From: Sedimentisphaerales bacterium
GTDB lineage: Bacteria > Planctomycetota > Phycisphaerae > Sedimentisphaerales > Anaerohalosphaeraceae
Direction: 5' to 3'
Length of the DNA stretch: 60,897 nt
Assembly (NCBI GenBank): GCA_016926155.1
Contig: JAFGPC010000216.1
Span: 1 to 60,897 of the forward strand
The position numbers were made by a program, and so were the translations under genes. The notes beneath the pieces were generated by a model that was not told the DNA's origin, did no database searches, and saw nothing but the letters and a program-made list of their open reading frames with translations. This document shows, piece by piece, positions 1 through 7,918 of this stretch. How positions within the stretch are numbered: the first letter of the stretch is position 1; each line of letters opens with the position of its first letter.

Positions 1-3000
1 ACCACCGCTGCCAAGAGCTGAATTGTTTATAATCTCATTGATTTGAATGATACCTGATGCCGATTGCAGGAAGAGTCCTCCTCCATTCTCATTGGACTGG
101 TTGTCACGAATAACATTGTTGGCCACTTCGATCTTCCCGATCACAAAGAACCATATCCCTCCGCAGATTTTACTGGTATTGCCGTAAATGGAATTGTCAC
201 GCAATCCGACATCCGAGCAATTCAGAAAACTCACACCGCCTCCTACGGCTGTGCCGGAGTTGCCATAGATTTCATTTTCCGCCACTTCAGCGATGCCGGA
301 TACATGATCAATACAAACGCCTCCCCCATGATAACCTGAAACATTATTACAGATTCGGTTTCGTAATATTCGGATGGACTTGGCGTTATCGAGAGCGATT
401 CCCCCTCCGTTTCCATTGGAATGATACCCATTTTGAATCGTAAAACCTTGTATTGCGATATGACTTGTATTTTGAATATTTAGACAGGGTTCCCGCTCCT
501 GTCCATCTAGAATCGTACTGTCCCGCCCATACCCCTGAAGAACAATATTTGGATCTCCGGAACCTATAACAAGATTTTCCTTATAGGTTCCTGCAGAGAC
601 ATATAACGTTTTGATATCACTATACCGATCCAGAATTTCCTGGATATTTCTCACCGGACTGGACGGACTGAATCCGTCATTTTCGTTGCTGCCGGGAGAA
701 AAACCATCTTCTGCAATTTCATCATTCACATAATAATCCCGTAACGACCCCGCTGATTCGTACTCAGCGGTAATGGTCTTATTCCCTGTCATTATAAAAT
801 GTATGGCCATGTTCCGGGTGATTGTGTTCTTATTTGCATCTGCCCAGCGAACAAAGTTATAACCGGTCAGGGCTCCGGCGCGAAAAGACACCGGTCTTCC
901 CTCCAGCACACGGTAGGTGTAATCGGTAAAATTATAATGGCTTCCTGTAACCCAAATGTTTTGCTTGGGAGTAGACATAACACGCAGCGTATACATTGTG
1001 CCGATAGTGAAATTACTCTCTGATGTATCACTGATACTGGGATCCGTATTGGCCATAACTCGTATCCGATAGTCAGATCCGGGCGCAAGCATGGGTTCTT
1101 CCCAGAGAAACCACCGGCTATTATAAGGTAGATTTTCTGCACCAGGAACAGCCTGCCATGTGTTCCCTGCGTCGGCGGAATAATCCAGTCGGACCGTTTC
1201 ATCGGACATATAATCAGCGCCACAGGCGTTCCAGCGAATCCATATGTCGGCGTTTTCGTCTATAACTTCACAACCTTTGGGCGACATCATCTGCACATGA
1301 CGGCCGTTTTCTCCCCTCAGAACACGAAGGCCCGGATCACCATGCAGATTTACCATGAATAACAGATCTCTATATCCATCGTCTATAGTATTCACCGTTG
1401 CATAATAGGCTCGACTTACGGAAAATGCCTCTCCAATTGTTTGGCGGTTATTTTCATATAATTCTGAAAACAGACATCTGGCGTCGTCAGGACGAAGCCA
1501 TCCCGGTCGTGTGTAACCAATATAAATGACAGCGCCTCCTTTCGGATTCCGAAGAAGGGCCTCACTCAGGCAGACTTCGCATTGGTCAAAATGAGCTGTG
1601 GAACAGGAAGAAATTAAAAAAATACTTGGACGATCGGCATTGGTCATTTGATCCGCTATGAGAGTATTAACACTGGTATAATAATTTGTATTTCCATGAG
1701 ATGAACTGAAAATATAATGATAGCCCCAATTCAGTTTTTCCAGCACATTACAGCTCATATAACCGTAGTCATAATCCCCGCAATATACCCGATCCCATGA
1801 TGTATATGTTTCAAAAAAATATGACAACCGTGAAGCCTGCCAGAAATTTTGTATTCCCCAATTGTCCATCTGATATAATTGTCGAGTAGACATTTCCCAA
1901 GGATCCACAGGATCATGATCCTGGAAATCGAGCGGTCTGTCCAATCCGGTTTTAAGCTTGTCGTTCGCACCACAATGTGCCTGAAGCAGCATCGTGTTTG
2001 CAAAGCCATCCGGGGATCGGTTTTCGTACGTACGAACCTTTGCAATATAAGCCAACGCCTGTTCCGATGTTTGGACGGGAATCCTTCCTATCCAGACCTC
2101 GGAGGCAAAATCCACCTCATCCTCAATTTCCCCATATATGCCGTCCCCATCCGCATCCCACGTGCCGTCCAGGCATCCGTAATATAAATCGCACGGGATA
2201 TCAACCCATGGCTTGCTGCAATAACGGACGGGGACAGGCACATCATCTCCTCCAAGAACCGCCCATCGAGTACCGTAATTGAGATAATAGTCACGAATGC
2301 AATTTCGTATACGTGTAGGATCATCCTCACCCCCATCCGGGCGAGTCCCCTCATAATGGCTGCGTATCCAATCCATGGTTATGACCGTAGCTGATGTACC
2401 CTTTGAAATTCGATAATCGGCAAGCTCCTGAAATGCATCACACAGGATTTCGTTTGTAATAATAATATATTGGATTTCATTTTCAGTTTCCCAGTCAAGC
2501 ATTCCTGATCTTTTTAAGCTGGGAATTACAACCAAATCCTGAGGGTTGACGATTAAACGGGCTACTTCATCTGAATACTGGGATTGGATTGGGGCTTGTA
2601 GGAGCGGATTCGAAGTTTGGCGCAAATAAGACGGCGGACTTTCTACTTCCGAGAACAATAGTTTACCCTGTATACGACGGGCGTATAAAAGTTGCGATGT
2701 GTCTTCTTTATAACGTAATACATTTAGACGGACTACGGCTAGGGTAAATCCGTGTAAATGCTCCGTTCCCTGTAAAACAGCAGATTCCTGTGGGTAATAA
2801 TCTAATATACTATATGCAAGTGGATCGAAATGCAATGCCTCGTCCATGTCTGTATCAGTAGGATGTGGCGGCTGGATTGGATAAATAAATAAATTATTGG
2901 CAAATACTTCCTCCTCTACTTCTACCTCTACTCCAGTCGGAATGGAACCGGTGGGAATCACAAGCCGAATATAACGCGTGGGTAGCTCGGGAAATCCGGG

Positions 3001-3186
3001 ACTGTCTTTGATACTTATCCCATCTTTCAGGAAAACGCGTGTATAACCACCATTGGATTGCAAACTAATATCATTATCTTCGATTTCCAAATCAAATTCT
3101 ATACTGCCTGCCCTTGCTTGCAGAAAAAGACACAATAAAACAAGCACAAAAAAGGCCTTCGCCAAGAGAAATTTTTTAAACCTCAT
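1..3186 (-). CDS. Secreted C25 (gingipain-like) cysteine peptidase with beta-helix C-terminus, 3' truncated by window edge
   Basis: An open frame of 1062 codons starts at ATG 3186 and continues past base 1, so the C-terminus is missing. The N-terminus is a clear signal peptide (KKFLLAKAFFVLVLLC, cleavage near ARA-GS). A propeptide-like stretch is followed by a peptidase C25 domain at about residues 230-590. Its catalytic pair is visible: His497 in SSSHGNTNYY and Cys528 in SSCSTAHFDQC, spaced as in gingipains. An Fn3-like segment follows at about 620-710. From about residue 800 the protein becomes a right-handed parallel beta-helix (repeats such as GGGIALDNAKSI and NNVIRDN). An SD (AGGAGG) lies about 11 nt before the start. 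The protein probably acts outside the cytoplasm on proteins or as an autoprocessed surface protein. Family assignment is strong and substrate is unknown. A C-terminal anchor or sorting signal cannot be judged. Confidence 0.85.
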   Translation of the reverse strand, partial: MRFKKFLLAKAFFVLVLLCLFLQARAGSIEFDLEIEDNDISLQSNGGYTRVFLKDGISIKDSPGFPELPTRYIRLVIPTGSIPTGVEVEVEEEVFANNLFIYPIQPPHPTDTDMDEALHFDPLAYSILDYYPQESAVLQGTEHLHGFTLAVVRLNVLRYKEDTSQLLYARRIQGKLLFSEVESPPSYLRQTSNPLLQAPIQSQYSDEVARLIVNPQDLVVIPSLKRSGMLDWETENEIQYIIITNEILCDAFQELADYRISKGTSATVITMDWIRSHYEGTRPDGGEDDPTRIRNCIRDYYLNYGTRWAVLGGDDVPVPVRYCSKPWVDIPCDLYYGCLDGTWDADGDGIYGEIEDEVDFASEVWIGRIPVQTSEQALAYIAKVRTYENRSPDGFANTMLLQAHCGANDKLKTGLDRPLDFQDHDPVDPWEMSTRQLYQMDNWGIQNFWQASRLSYFFETYTSWDRVYCGDYDYGYMSCNVLEKLNWGYHYIFSSSHGNTNYYTSVNTLIADQMTNADRPSIFLISSCSTAHFDQCEVCLSEALLRNPKGGAVIYIGYTRPGWLRPDDARCLFSELYENNRQTIGEAFSVSRAYYATVNTIDDGYRDLLFMVNLHGDPGLRVLRGENGRHVQMMSPKGCEVIDENADIWIRWNACGADYMSDETVRLDYSADAGNTWQAVPGAENLPYNSRWFLWEEPMLAPGSDYRIRVMANTDPSISDTSESNFTIGTMYTLRVMSTPKQNIWVTGSHYNFTDYTYRVLEGRPVSFRAGALTGYNFVRWADANKNTITRNMAIHFIMTGNKTITAEYESAGSLRDYYVNDEIAEDGFSPGSNENDGFSPSSPVRNIQEILDRYSDIKTLYVSAGTYKENLVIGSGDPNIVLQGYGRDSTILDGQEREPCLNIQNTSHIAIQGFTIQNGYHSNGNGGGIALDNAKSIRILRNRICNNVSGYHGGGVCIDHVSGIAEVAENEIYGNSGTAVGGGVSFLNCSDVGLRDNSIYGNTSKICGGIWFFVIGKIEVANNVIRDNQSNENGGGLFLQSASGIIQINEIINNSALGSGG

Positions 3187-3250
3187 AATCTGGATTGCCT
3201 CCTACATTCGCCGGTTTCAAGCAGAACTTCAATATTTCTTGTCAACATAA

Positions 3251-3279
3251 AAGATATACATAATGCCTTTCAATGTCAA
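3251..3279 (-). promoter_or_regulatory. Sigma70-like promoter for the C25 peptidase gene
   Basis: On the minus strand a perfect TTGACA (3279-3274) is followed after 17 bp by TATCTT (3256-3251). This places transcription start near 3244 and gives a leader of about 58 nt before ATG 3186. It shares the 3187-3640 intergenic stretch with a second, forward promoter. Otherwise that stretch shows no gene I can support. Confidence 0.6.
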
Positions 3280-3495
3280 GAAAATTTTTTTAATGTATTT
3301 GTCTCTCTTGTCATGGCGTGTTAGTCTGTGACATAACGACTTACGAGATAGGAAATTACAAGAAACAGGTCTTTTCTCATCAAGAGATCCTTTAAGTGAG
3401 TGTCTACCACTATGGCATTGTATTCGGATCTACAAATGAGGATGGAATGGAGACTCGGAAGGACAAAATCGGCCCTGGCGGGGTCAAAAATGGGG

Positions 3496-3523
3496 TTGCA
3501 TTTGTCCGCAAGTCCTCTATAAT
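3496..3523 (+). promoter_or_regulatory. Putative promoter for the TPR/alpha-CTD gene
   Basis: TTGCAT (3496-3501) and a perfect TATAAT (3518-3523) are separated by 16 bp. The predicted transcript would have a leader of about 110 nt before ATG 3641. The -35 element is weak, so confidence is moderate. Confidence 0.4.
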
Positions 3524-3640
3524 GTGACGTTTATTCGATTCGGAGGATTTTGGTAAGGGTGACTGGTTCCGGGTGGGATGTCTGCCCAAAAGGAACCGGC
3601 AGGGAACAAAGGAAACAGGATTTCGGATTAGGAGCAGTAG

Positions 3641-4933
3641 ATGGTATCGGCGGCAGAGGCGCAGGTGCATTTATTCGGTGAGCCCTTCCCTTCATTGGAT
3701 GGGCTTAATAAACTGAATGCGTATGTGAATTCGAGCGAGCTGCGCAAACAGAAGTTTGTCGAGCAGATCGAAAAGAACCAAAGCAATGCCCTGGCAGCGG
3801 GTGTCGGCTTGGAAATGATTGGCGAGCCTGCCAGAGCCTTGGATCTGCTGTCCAAGGCCCCGGATTGCAAGGAAAAGTTTCTTTATCAGGGTTATGCCCA
3901 GCGTACATTGGGACATTACGATCAGGCCCTGTCCAGCTTGGACAAGGCAGTAAAGCAACATGCCGACTCTTTGCTGATCGCAATGGAAAAAGTGGCCACA
4001 TTTCGAATGGCCGCTCGATTCGATGAAGCGATTGCGGAGTTGCAGGCCTGTTCCAATTATGAAAAGGTCAGCGCTGAGTTTCACTACCAGCGGGGTCGCC
4101 TGGCCAATGCCCAAGGCCAGTATGATGAGGCGATTGCCGACTTCCAGATTGCCGTGGAGCTCGATCCGCATCATACCGAGGCACTCTTCCATTTGGCGTT
4201 CGCCCTGGACCTGCGGGGCGAGGACGAGGCAGCGATTGATTATTATCGTCAGGCCGTCAAATCGCCTCCGATTCGCGTCAATGCCCTCTTGAATCTAGCC
4301 GTATTGTACGAAGACCAAGAAGAATACGAACGGGCCTGGGCCTGCGTAGAGGCTGTATTGGATTCCCATCCCAACCATGCCAAGGCGCGATTGTTCCTCA
4401 AGGACATTGAAAGCTCCAAAACCATGGTCTACGACGAGGAAAAGGCCAAGCGCCAGGATCGACACGCCAAGATCCTGGAAATCCCACTGACGGATTTCGA
4501 GCTTTCTGTCCGAAGCCGCAACTGCCTGAAAAAGATGAATCTGAACACCCTGGGCGATATGCTGCGGATTACCGAGGCGGAATTGCTCAGTTATAAAAAC
4601 TTCGGCGAGACCAGCCTGCTGGAGATCAAACGGATTCTCGATATGAAAGGGCTTCGTCTCGGGATGGCGCTGGAATCCAGTGCCGGCAACCTCTCAGCGC
4701 AGGCCTTTGCCAGCGGCGCCAGCGAAGAGGTTCTCAATAAAAGCGTGGATGAATTGGAATTGAATGTCCGCAGCCGACGTTGTTTGACTCGACTGAATGT
4801 GCGCACGCTGGGAGAGCTGATCATGCGGACCGAAGCAGAGCTTCTGGGATGTAAAAATTTCGGTGTGACCAGCCTGAATGAGATTAAGGAACGTCTGAAC
4901 CAGTTTGGTCTGAGCCTGCGGAAGCTGGAATAA
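3641..4933 (+). CDS. TPR protein with two RNA polymerase alpha-subunit C-terminal-like domains
   Basis: This 430-residue cytoplasmic protein starts at ATG 3641, with AGGAG 8 nt upstream. Residues about 40-265 hold roughly five TPR repeats (for example QGQYDEAIADFQIAVELDP). Two tandem domains then resemble the RNA polymerase alpha CTD, at about 280-345 (LSVRSRNCLKKM ... NFGETSLLEIK) and 365-430 (LNVRSRRCLTRL ... NFGVTSLNEIK). Compared with E. coli alpha-CTD, the first copy keeps the Arg265 and Asn268 equivalents. The second keeps the Arg, but Asn is replaced by Arg. Both keep the Gly...Ser and Glu of the second helix-hairpin-helix. There is no alpha N-terminal domain, so this is not RpoA. Inference: it is a DNA- or transcription-associated adaptor, since TPRs bind protein and alpha-CTDs bind DNA or sigma/activators. 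Function is unproven. Confidence 0.85.
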   Translation: MVSAAEAQVHLFGEPFPSLDGLNKLNAYVNSSELRKQKFVEQIEKNQSNALAAGVGLEMIGEPARALDLLSKAPDCKEKFLYQGYAQRTLGHYDQALSSLDKAVKQHADSLLIAMEKVATFRMAARFDEAIAELQACSNYEKVSAEFHYQRGRLANAQGQYDEAIADFQIAVELDPHHTEALFHLAFALDLRGEDEAAIDYYRQAVKSPPIRVNALLNLAVLYEDQEEYERAWACVEAVLDSHPNHAKARLFLKDIESSKTMVYDEEKAKRQDRHAKILEIPLTDFELSVRSRNCLKKMNLNTLGDMLRITEAELLSYKNFGETSLLEIKRILDMKGLRLGMALESSAGNLSAQAFASGASEEVLNKSVDELELNVRSRRCLTRLNVRTLGELIMRTEAELLGCKNFGVTSLNEIKERLNQFGLSLRKLE

Positions 4934-4984
4934 TCCGGACTCAGGTCCGATGACGGATGAGTTTCCGGCGAGGGAAAGCATTCA

Positions 4985-6244
4985 TTGCCCGTAACCCGAC
5001 GGAATACAATTTGGAGCTATGCGATCCTGCTATGGGTTACGGTTATTGTAATCCTTTGTTTATGGATCGGTTGTCGACAGCGACAGGTTCTGGAGCCGAC
5101 GCCCGGAATGGACGTCACCCAGGAATATCAAATTCGTGTATTGCTCTTTGACAATGTCAGAATGTGTACCCTTACCACGTTGGGTCCGGTTGTGGTTCGT
5201 TCGCTGGAAGGAGATACCGAAGCACGGTTTCCTGAAGCCCTCGAACAAATGGAAGTCAGCCGGCTTTCTGGAAAAATAGGCGTGGGTGAGCATATTTTCA
5301 GCGGCGCAGTGGAGATTTTCCCCGACAGTCCGTTCGTGTTTTCCATTGATGGACAGCGATTTCGCGGAAATTGCCATATTATTCCGGAAACAGATGCCGA
5401 GATGTTCGATGTGGTCAACAAAGTACCGCTGGAGGCCTATCTTGCCGGTGTTGTCGGGGCGGAAATGCCAAGTTACTGGGAAGCGGCCGCCTTGGCGGCT
5501 CAGACTGTCGCTTCACGGACGTATGCCCTGTATCACAAGCAAAGATACGGACAAGGAAGGTCTTATGATGTCCGCAGGACCGAGGCCAATCAGGTGTACC
5601 GCGGAGTGGATGCCGAGGCGCCGAGCGTATGGCAAGTAGTCAATGATACCCAGGGTCTTGTATTGACCTGCCGGCACCAGAGTGGACGGGAAGATGTGTT
5701 TCCCACTTACTTTGCCTCCACCTGCGGCGGCCATACGGAATCTTCCGAAAAAATCTTCGGAACGAATTACCCGCCCCTTCAGGGAGTTAAGTGCCCTTAC
5801 TGCAGGGAAACCAGTCGGCGTTCGTTTTATTCCTGGAATCCGGTGAAACTGGAAGTCAAGGATGTCTCCAAACGACTTTTTGCCCATTATCCGAGCCTGA
5901 CACGGCTGGAGTCTGTTGAGCAGATTGAGCCGCTTGAGATCAGCCAGTACGACGGATTTCAGCGCATTACGAAAGTTAATCTGATCGGCCGGAACGGAAA
6001 GAAACAATGGCTGGAGGCGGAAAATCTTCGCCTGGCAATCGATCCTTCCGGACGGGTATTGAAAAGTACTGCTTTCGAGATCGAGCGTTCCGGAAATGTG
6101 TTTGTTTTTTCTAACGGCCGCGGATTCGGGCATGGTGTAGGGCTCTGTCAATATGGAGCTCTGGGATTGGCGCGGGCCGGGAAAAGCTATGAAGAGATAC
6201 TGGCGTTCTATTATCCGGACGCCAAGAAGGTGCGATTGTATTGA
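4985..6244 (+). CDS. SpoIID/LytB-domain protein (peptidoglycan lytic enzyme-like), membrane-anchored
   Basis: The 419-residue protein starts at TTG 4985, with GAGGG about 10 nt upstream; the only nearby ATG codons are in other frames. One hydrophobic N-terminal helix (about residues 12-34) ends in LWIGC, so it is either a non-canonical lipobox or a simple membrane anchor. The SpoIID domain covers about 130-419: VPLEAYLAGVVGAEMPS carries the conserved Glu expected for lytic transglycosylase activity, followed by AAQTVASRTYAL, FASTCGGHTESS and the terminal GRGFGHGVGLCQYGA. Cys residues in TCGGH and CPYC could bind metal, as reported for clostridial SpoIID. In a non-sporulating bacterium the likely role is trimming glycan strands. 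It overlaps tgt by 4 bp (TTGA), so the two are translationally coupled. Confidence 0.85.
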   Translation: MPVTRRNTIWSYAILLWVTVIVILCLWIGCRQRQVLEPTPGMDVTQEYQIRVLLFDNVRMCTLTTLGPVVVRSLEGDTEARFPEALEQMEVSRLSGKIGVGEHIFSGAVEIFPDSPFVFSIDGQRFRGNCHIIPETDAEMFDVVNKVPLEAYLAGVVGAEMPSYWEAAALAAQTVASRTYALYHKQRYGQGRSYDVRRTEANQVYRGVDAEAPSVWQVVNDTQGLVLTCRHQSGREDVFPTYFASTCGGHTESSEKIFGTNYPPLQGVKCPYCRETSRRSFYSWNPVKLEVKDVSKRLFAHYPSLTRLESVEQIEPLEISQYDGFQRITKVNLIGRNGKKQWLEAENLRLAIDPSGRVLKSTAFEIERSGNVFVFSNGRGFGHGVGLCQYGALGLARAGKSYEEILAFYYPDAKKVRLY

Positions 6245-7359
6245 CCACGAGGGCGTTTCAGGTATTGGCAGAGGATGCAACATGTCGGGCCAGACGGGGT
6301 CGACTGACCACGGCTCATGGAGTTATCGAGACTCCCGTGTTTATGCCGGTTGGTACCCGTGGCGCAGTGAAGGGGCTTACCCCGGCACAACTGCGGGAAA
6401 CAGGATCTGTGATCGTGCTTGCCAATACCTATCACATGCTTCTGCGGCCGGGTGTGGATACAGTCGCCGAGTTGGGCGGATTGCATCGGTTGATGGCCTG
6501 GGATGGACCGATCCTTACCGATAGTGGCGGGTATCAGGTATTTTCACTAAGCTCATTGCGGCGGATCGGTGATGACGGCGTGGAATTTGCCAGCCATATA
6601 GACGGAGCAAAATTATATCTGGATGCAAAGATCGCCACGCAAGCCCAAAATAAGCTCGGTGCCGATATTATTATGTGCTTTGACGAATGTCCGCCCTATC
6701 CATGTGAAACAGTGGCCTTAACACAGGCCGTGGAACGGACAGTACGCTGGGCCAGACAATGCAAGGATACGCATGATAATCCAAAGCAGCTTTTATTTGG
6801 AATCGTGCAGGGTGGGGTGAATGACGAATTGCGGACAGAGTGCAGCAAGGCTCTTATAAAAATAGGATTTGACGGATACGCCATTGGCGGCTTAAGCGTT
6901 GGTGAAGGGCATGAACAAATGGTGGCAACGGTGAAACACACCACTGCCCTGTTGCCGGTTGCGAAACCGCGATATTTGATGGGTGTTGGAACACCGACAG
7001 ACATCGTGGCGGCTGTCAGTGCCGGAGTGGATATGTTTGACTGCGTGCTGCCGACACGGAATGGACGAAATGCTTACGCCTTTACAAGCAGCGGACCGAT
7101 GCGGTTGCGAAATGCGGTTCATGGCAGTGAATCGGAACCGATCGACGAAGAGTGCGATTGTTACTGCTGTCAATATTTTACCAGAGCGGCCGTGCGGCAC
7201 TTTTTCAATGTAGGAGAAATGCTTGGACCGATCTTAATCTCGATCCATAATCTTTCCTACTACCAAAAGTTGATGCGGGAGATCCATGGGCAAATTGAGC
7301 AAGGGACCTTTGCCGACTGGGCAAGGCAAAAGATAGCAAATGACAAATGGAATGGATAA
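6241..7359 (+). CDS. tgt: Queuine tRNA-ribosyltransferase (tRNA-guanine transglycosylase)
   Basis: The enzyme exchanges guanine 34 of GUN-anticodon tRNAs for preQ1 during queuosine synthesis in the cytoplasm. At 372 residues it has full family length. Visible signatures are FMPVGTRGAVKGLTP near the N-terminus, DSGGYQVFSLS with the base-binding Asp, the nucleophile region VLPTRNGRNAYAF, and the C-terminal zinc site CDCYCCQYFTRAAVRH. The start is TTG 6241, which overlaps the TGA of the preceding SpoIID-like gene by 4 bp. yajC and secDF follow; a tgt-yajC-secD-secF order is also classic in other bacteria (known context). No other queuosine genes are in the window. Confidence 0.95.
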   Translation: MTTRAFQVLAEDATCRARRGRLTTAHGVIETPVFMPVGTRGAVKGLTPAQLRETGSVIVLANTYHMLLRPGVDTVAELGGLHRLMAWDGPILTDSGGYQVFSLSSLRRIGDDGVEFASHIDGAKLYLDAKIATQAQNKLGADIIMCFDECPPYPCETVALTQAVERTVRWARQCKDTHDNPKQLLFGIVQGGVNDELRTECSKALIKIGFDGYAIGGLSVGEGHEQMVATVKHTTALLPVAKPRYLMGVGTPTDIVAAVSAGVDMFDCVLPTRNGRNAYAFTSSGPMRLRNAVHGSESEPIDEECDCYCCQYFTRAAVRHFFNVGEMLGPILISIHNLSYYQKLMREIHGQIEQGTFADWARQKIANDKWNG

Positions 7360-7426
7360 ACCGTTCTTGAATGGATACAGGCTCCTGTAACCATTCGAAC
7401 GATTAAAAGCAAAAAGGAATGATAGA

Positions 7427-7864
7427 ATGAATCAGATTTGGTTTTTGGCACAAGCAGAAGCCGGTAACGAAACCGGGGACGAGGGCACAGTTATCCGCAG
7501 TTCGGATGTGAAGGAAACGGAACAGACAACCAGTACGACAACCGAAGGGGGAAACGTCGCCCAGGGACAAAAACAACAGAAGGCTCCCATGTCGCCATGG
7601 ATGCAGTTACTGCCGTTTATCCTTATTTTTGCTTTGATGTATATGCTCATGTTCCGCGGACCGAAAAAGAAGGAGCAGGAACGGCAGAAAATGATACAAG
7701 CCCTTAAAAAGAACGACCGCGTCAGGACGGTCGGCGGTATTCTGGGGACGGTTGTTGACGTTAAGGATGATGAAATCTTGCTCAAAGTGGATGAGTCGAA
7801 CAATACAAAAATCCGCGTCATTCCAAACGCCATTCATAAACTGGCATCGGATGACAGTAATTAA
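7427..7864 (+). CDS. yajC: Preprotein translocase accessory subunit YajC
   Basis: The protein has 145 residues from ATG 7427 (upstream AAGGAATGATAGA is a plausible SD). A single membrane helix (about 62-78, LLPFILIFALMYMLMF) is followed by the YajC signature RGPKKKEQERQKM and the compact VGGILGTVVDVKDDEILLKV domain. YajC is normally about 100-115 residues. The excess here is an N-terminal Gln/Thr/Glu-rich extension of about 50 residues that should lie outside the membrane. YajC associates with SecDF at the SecYEG translocon. The gene sits directly between tgt and secDF, as is usual. Confidence 0.95.
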   Translation: MNQIWFLAQAEAGNETGDEGTVIRSSDVKETEQTTSTTTEGGNVAQGQKQQKAPMSPWMQLLPFILIFALMYMLMFRGPKKKEQERQKMIQALKKNDRVRTVGGILGTVVDVKDDEILLKVDESNNTKIRVIPNAIHKLASDDSN

Positions 7865-7918
7865 ACGGCGTTTGGCCGGTCGAACGAACAACAGGAAACG
7901 AATTGACAGGAAGTGGCC

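Noticed and set aside
5513-6283. 256-codon open frame on the minus strand
   Set aside because: Antisense to the SpoIID-like gene and the tgt start; the forward genes have clear motifs.
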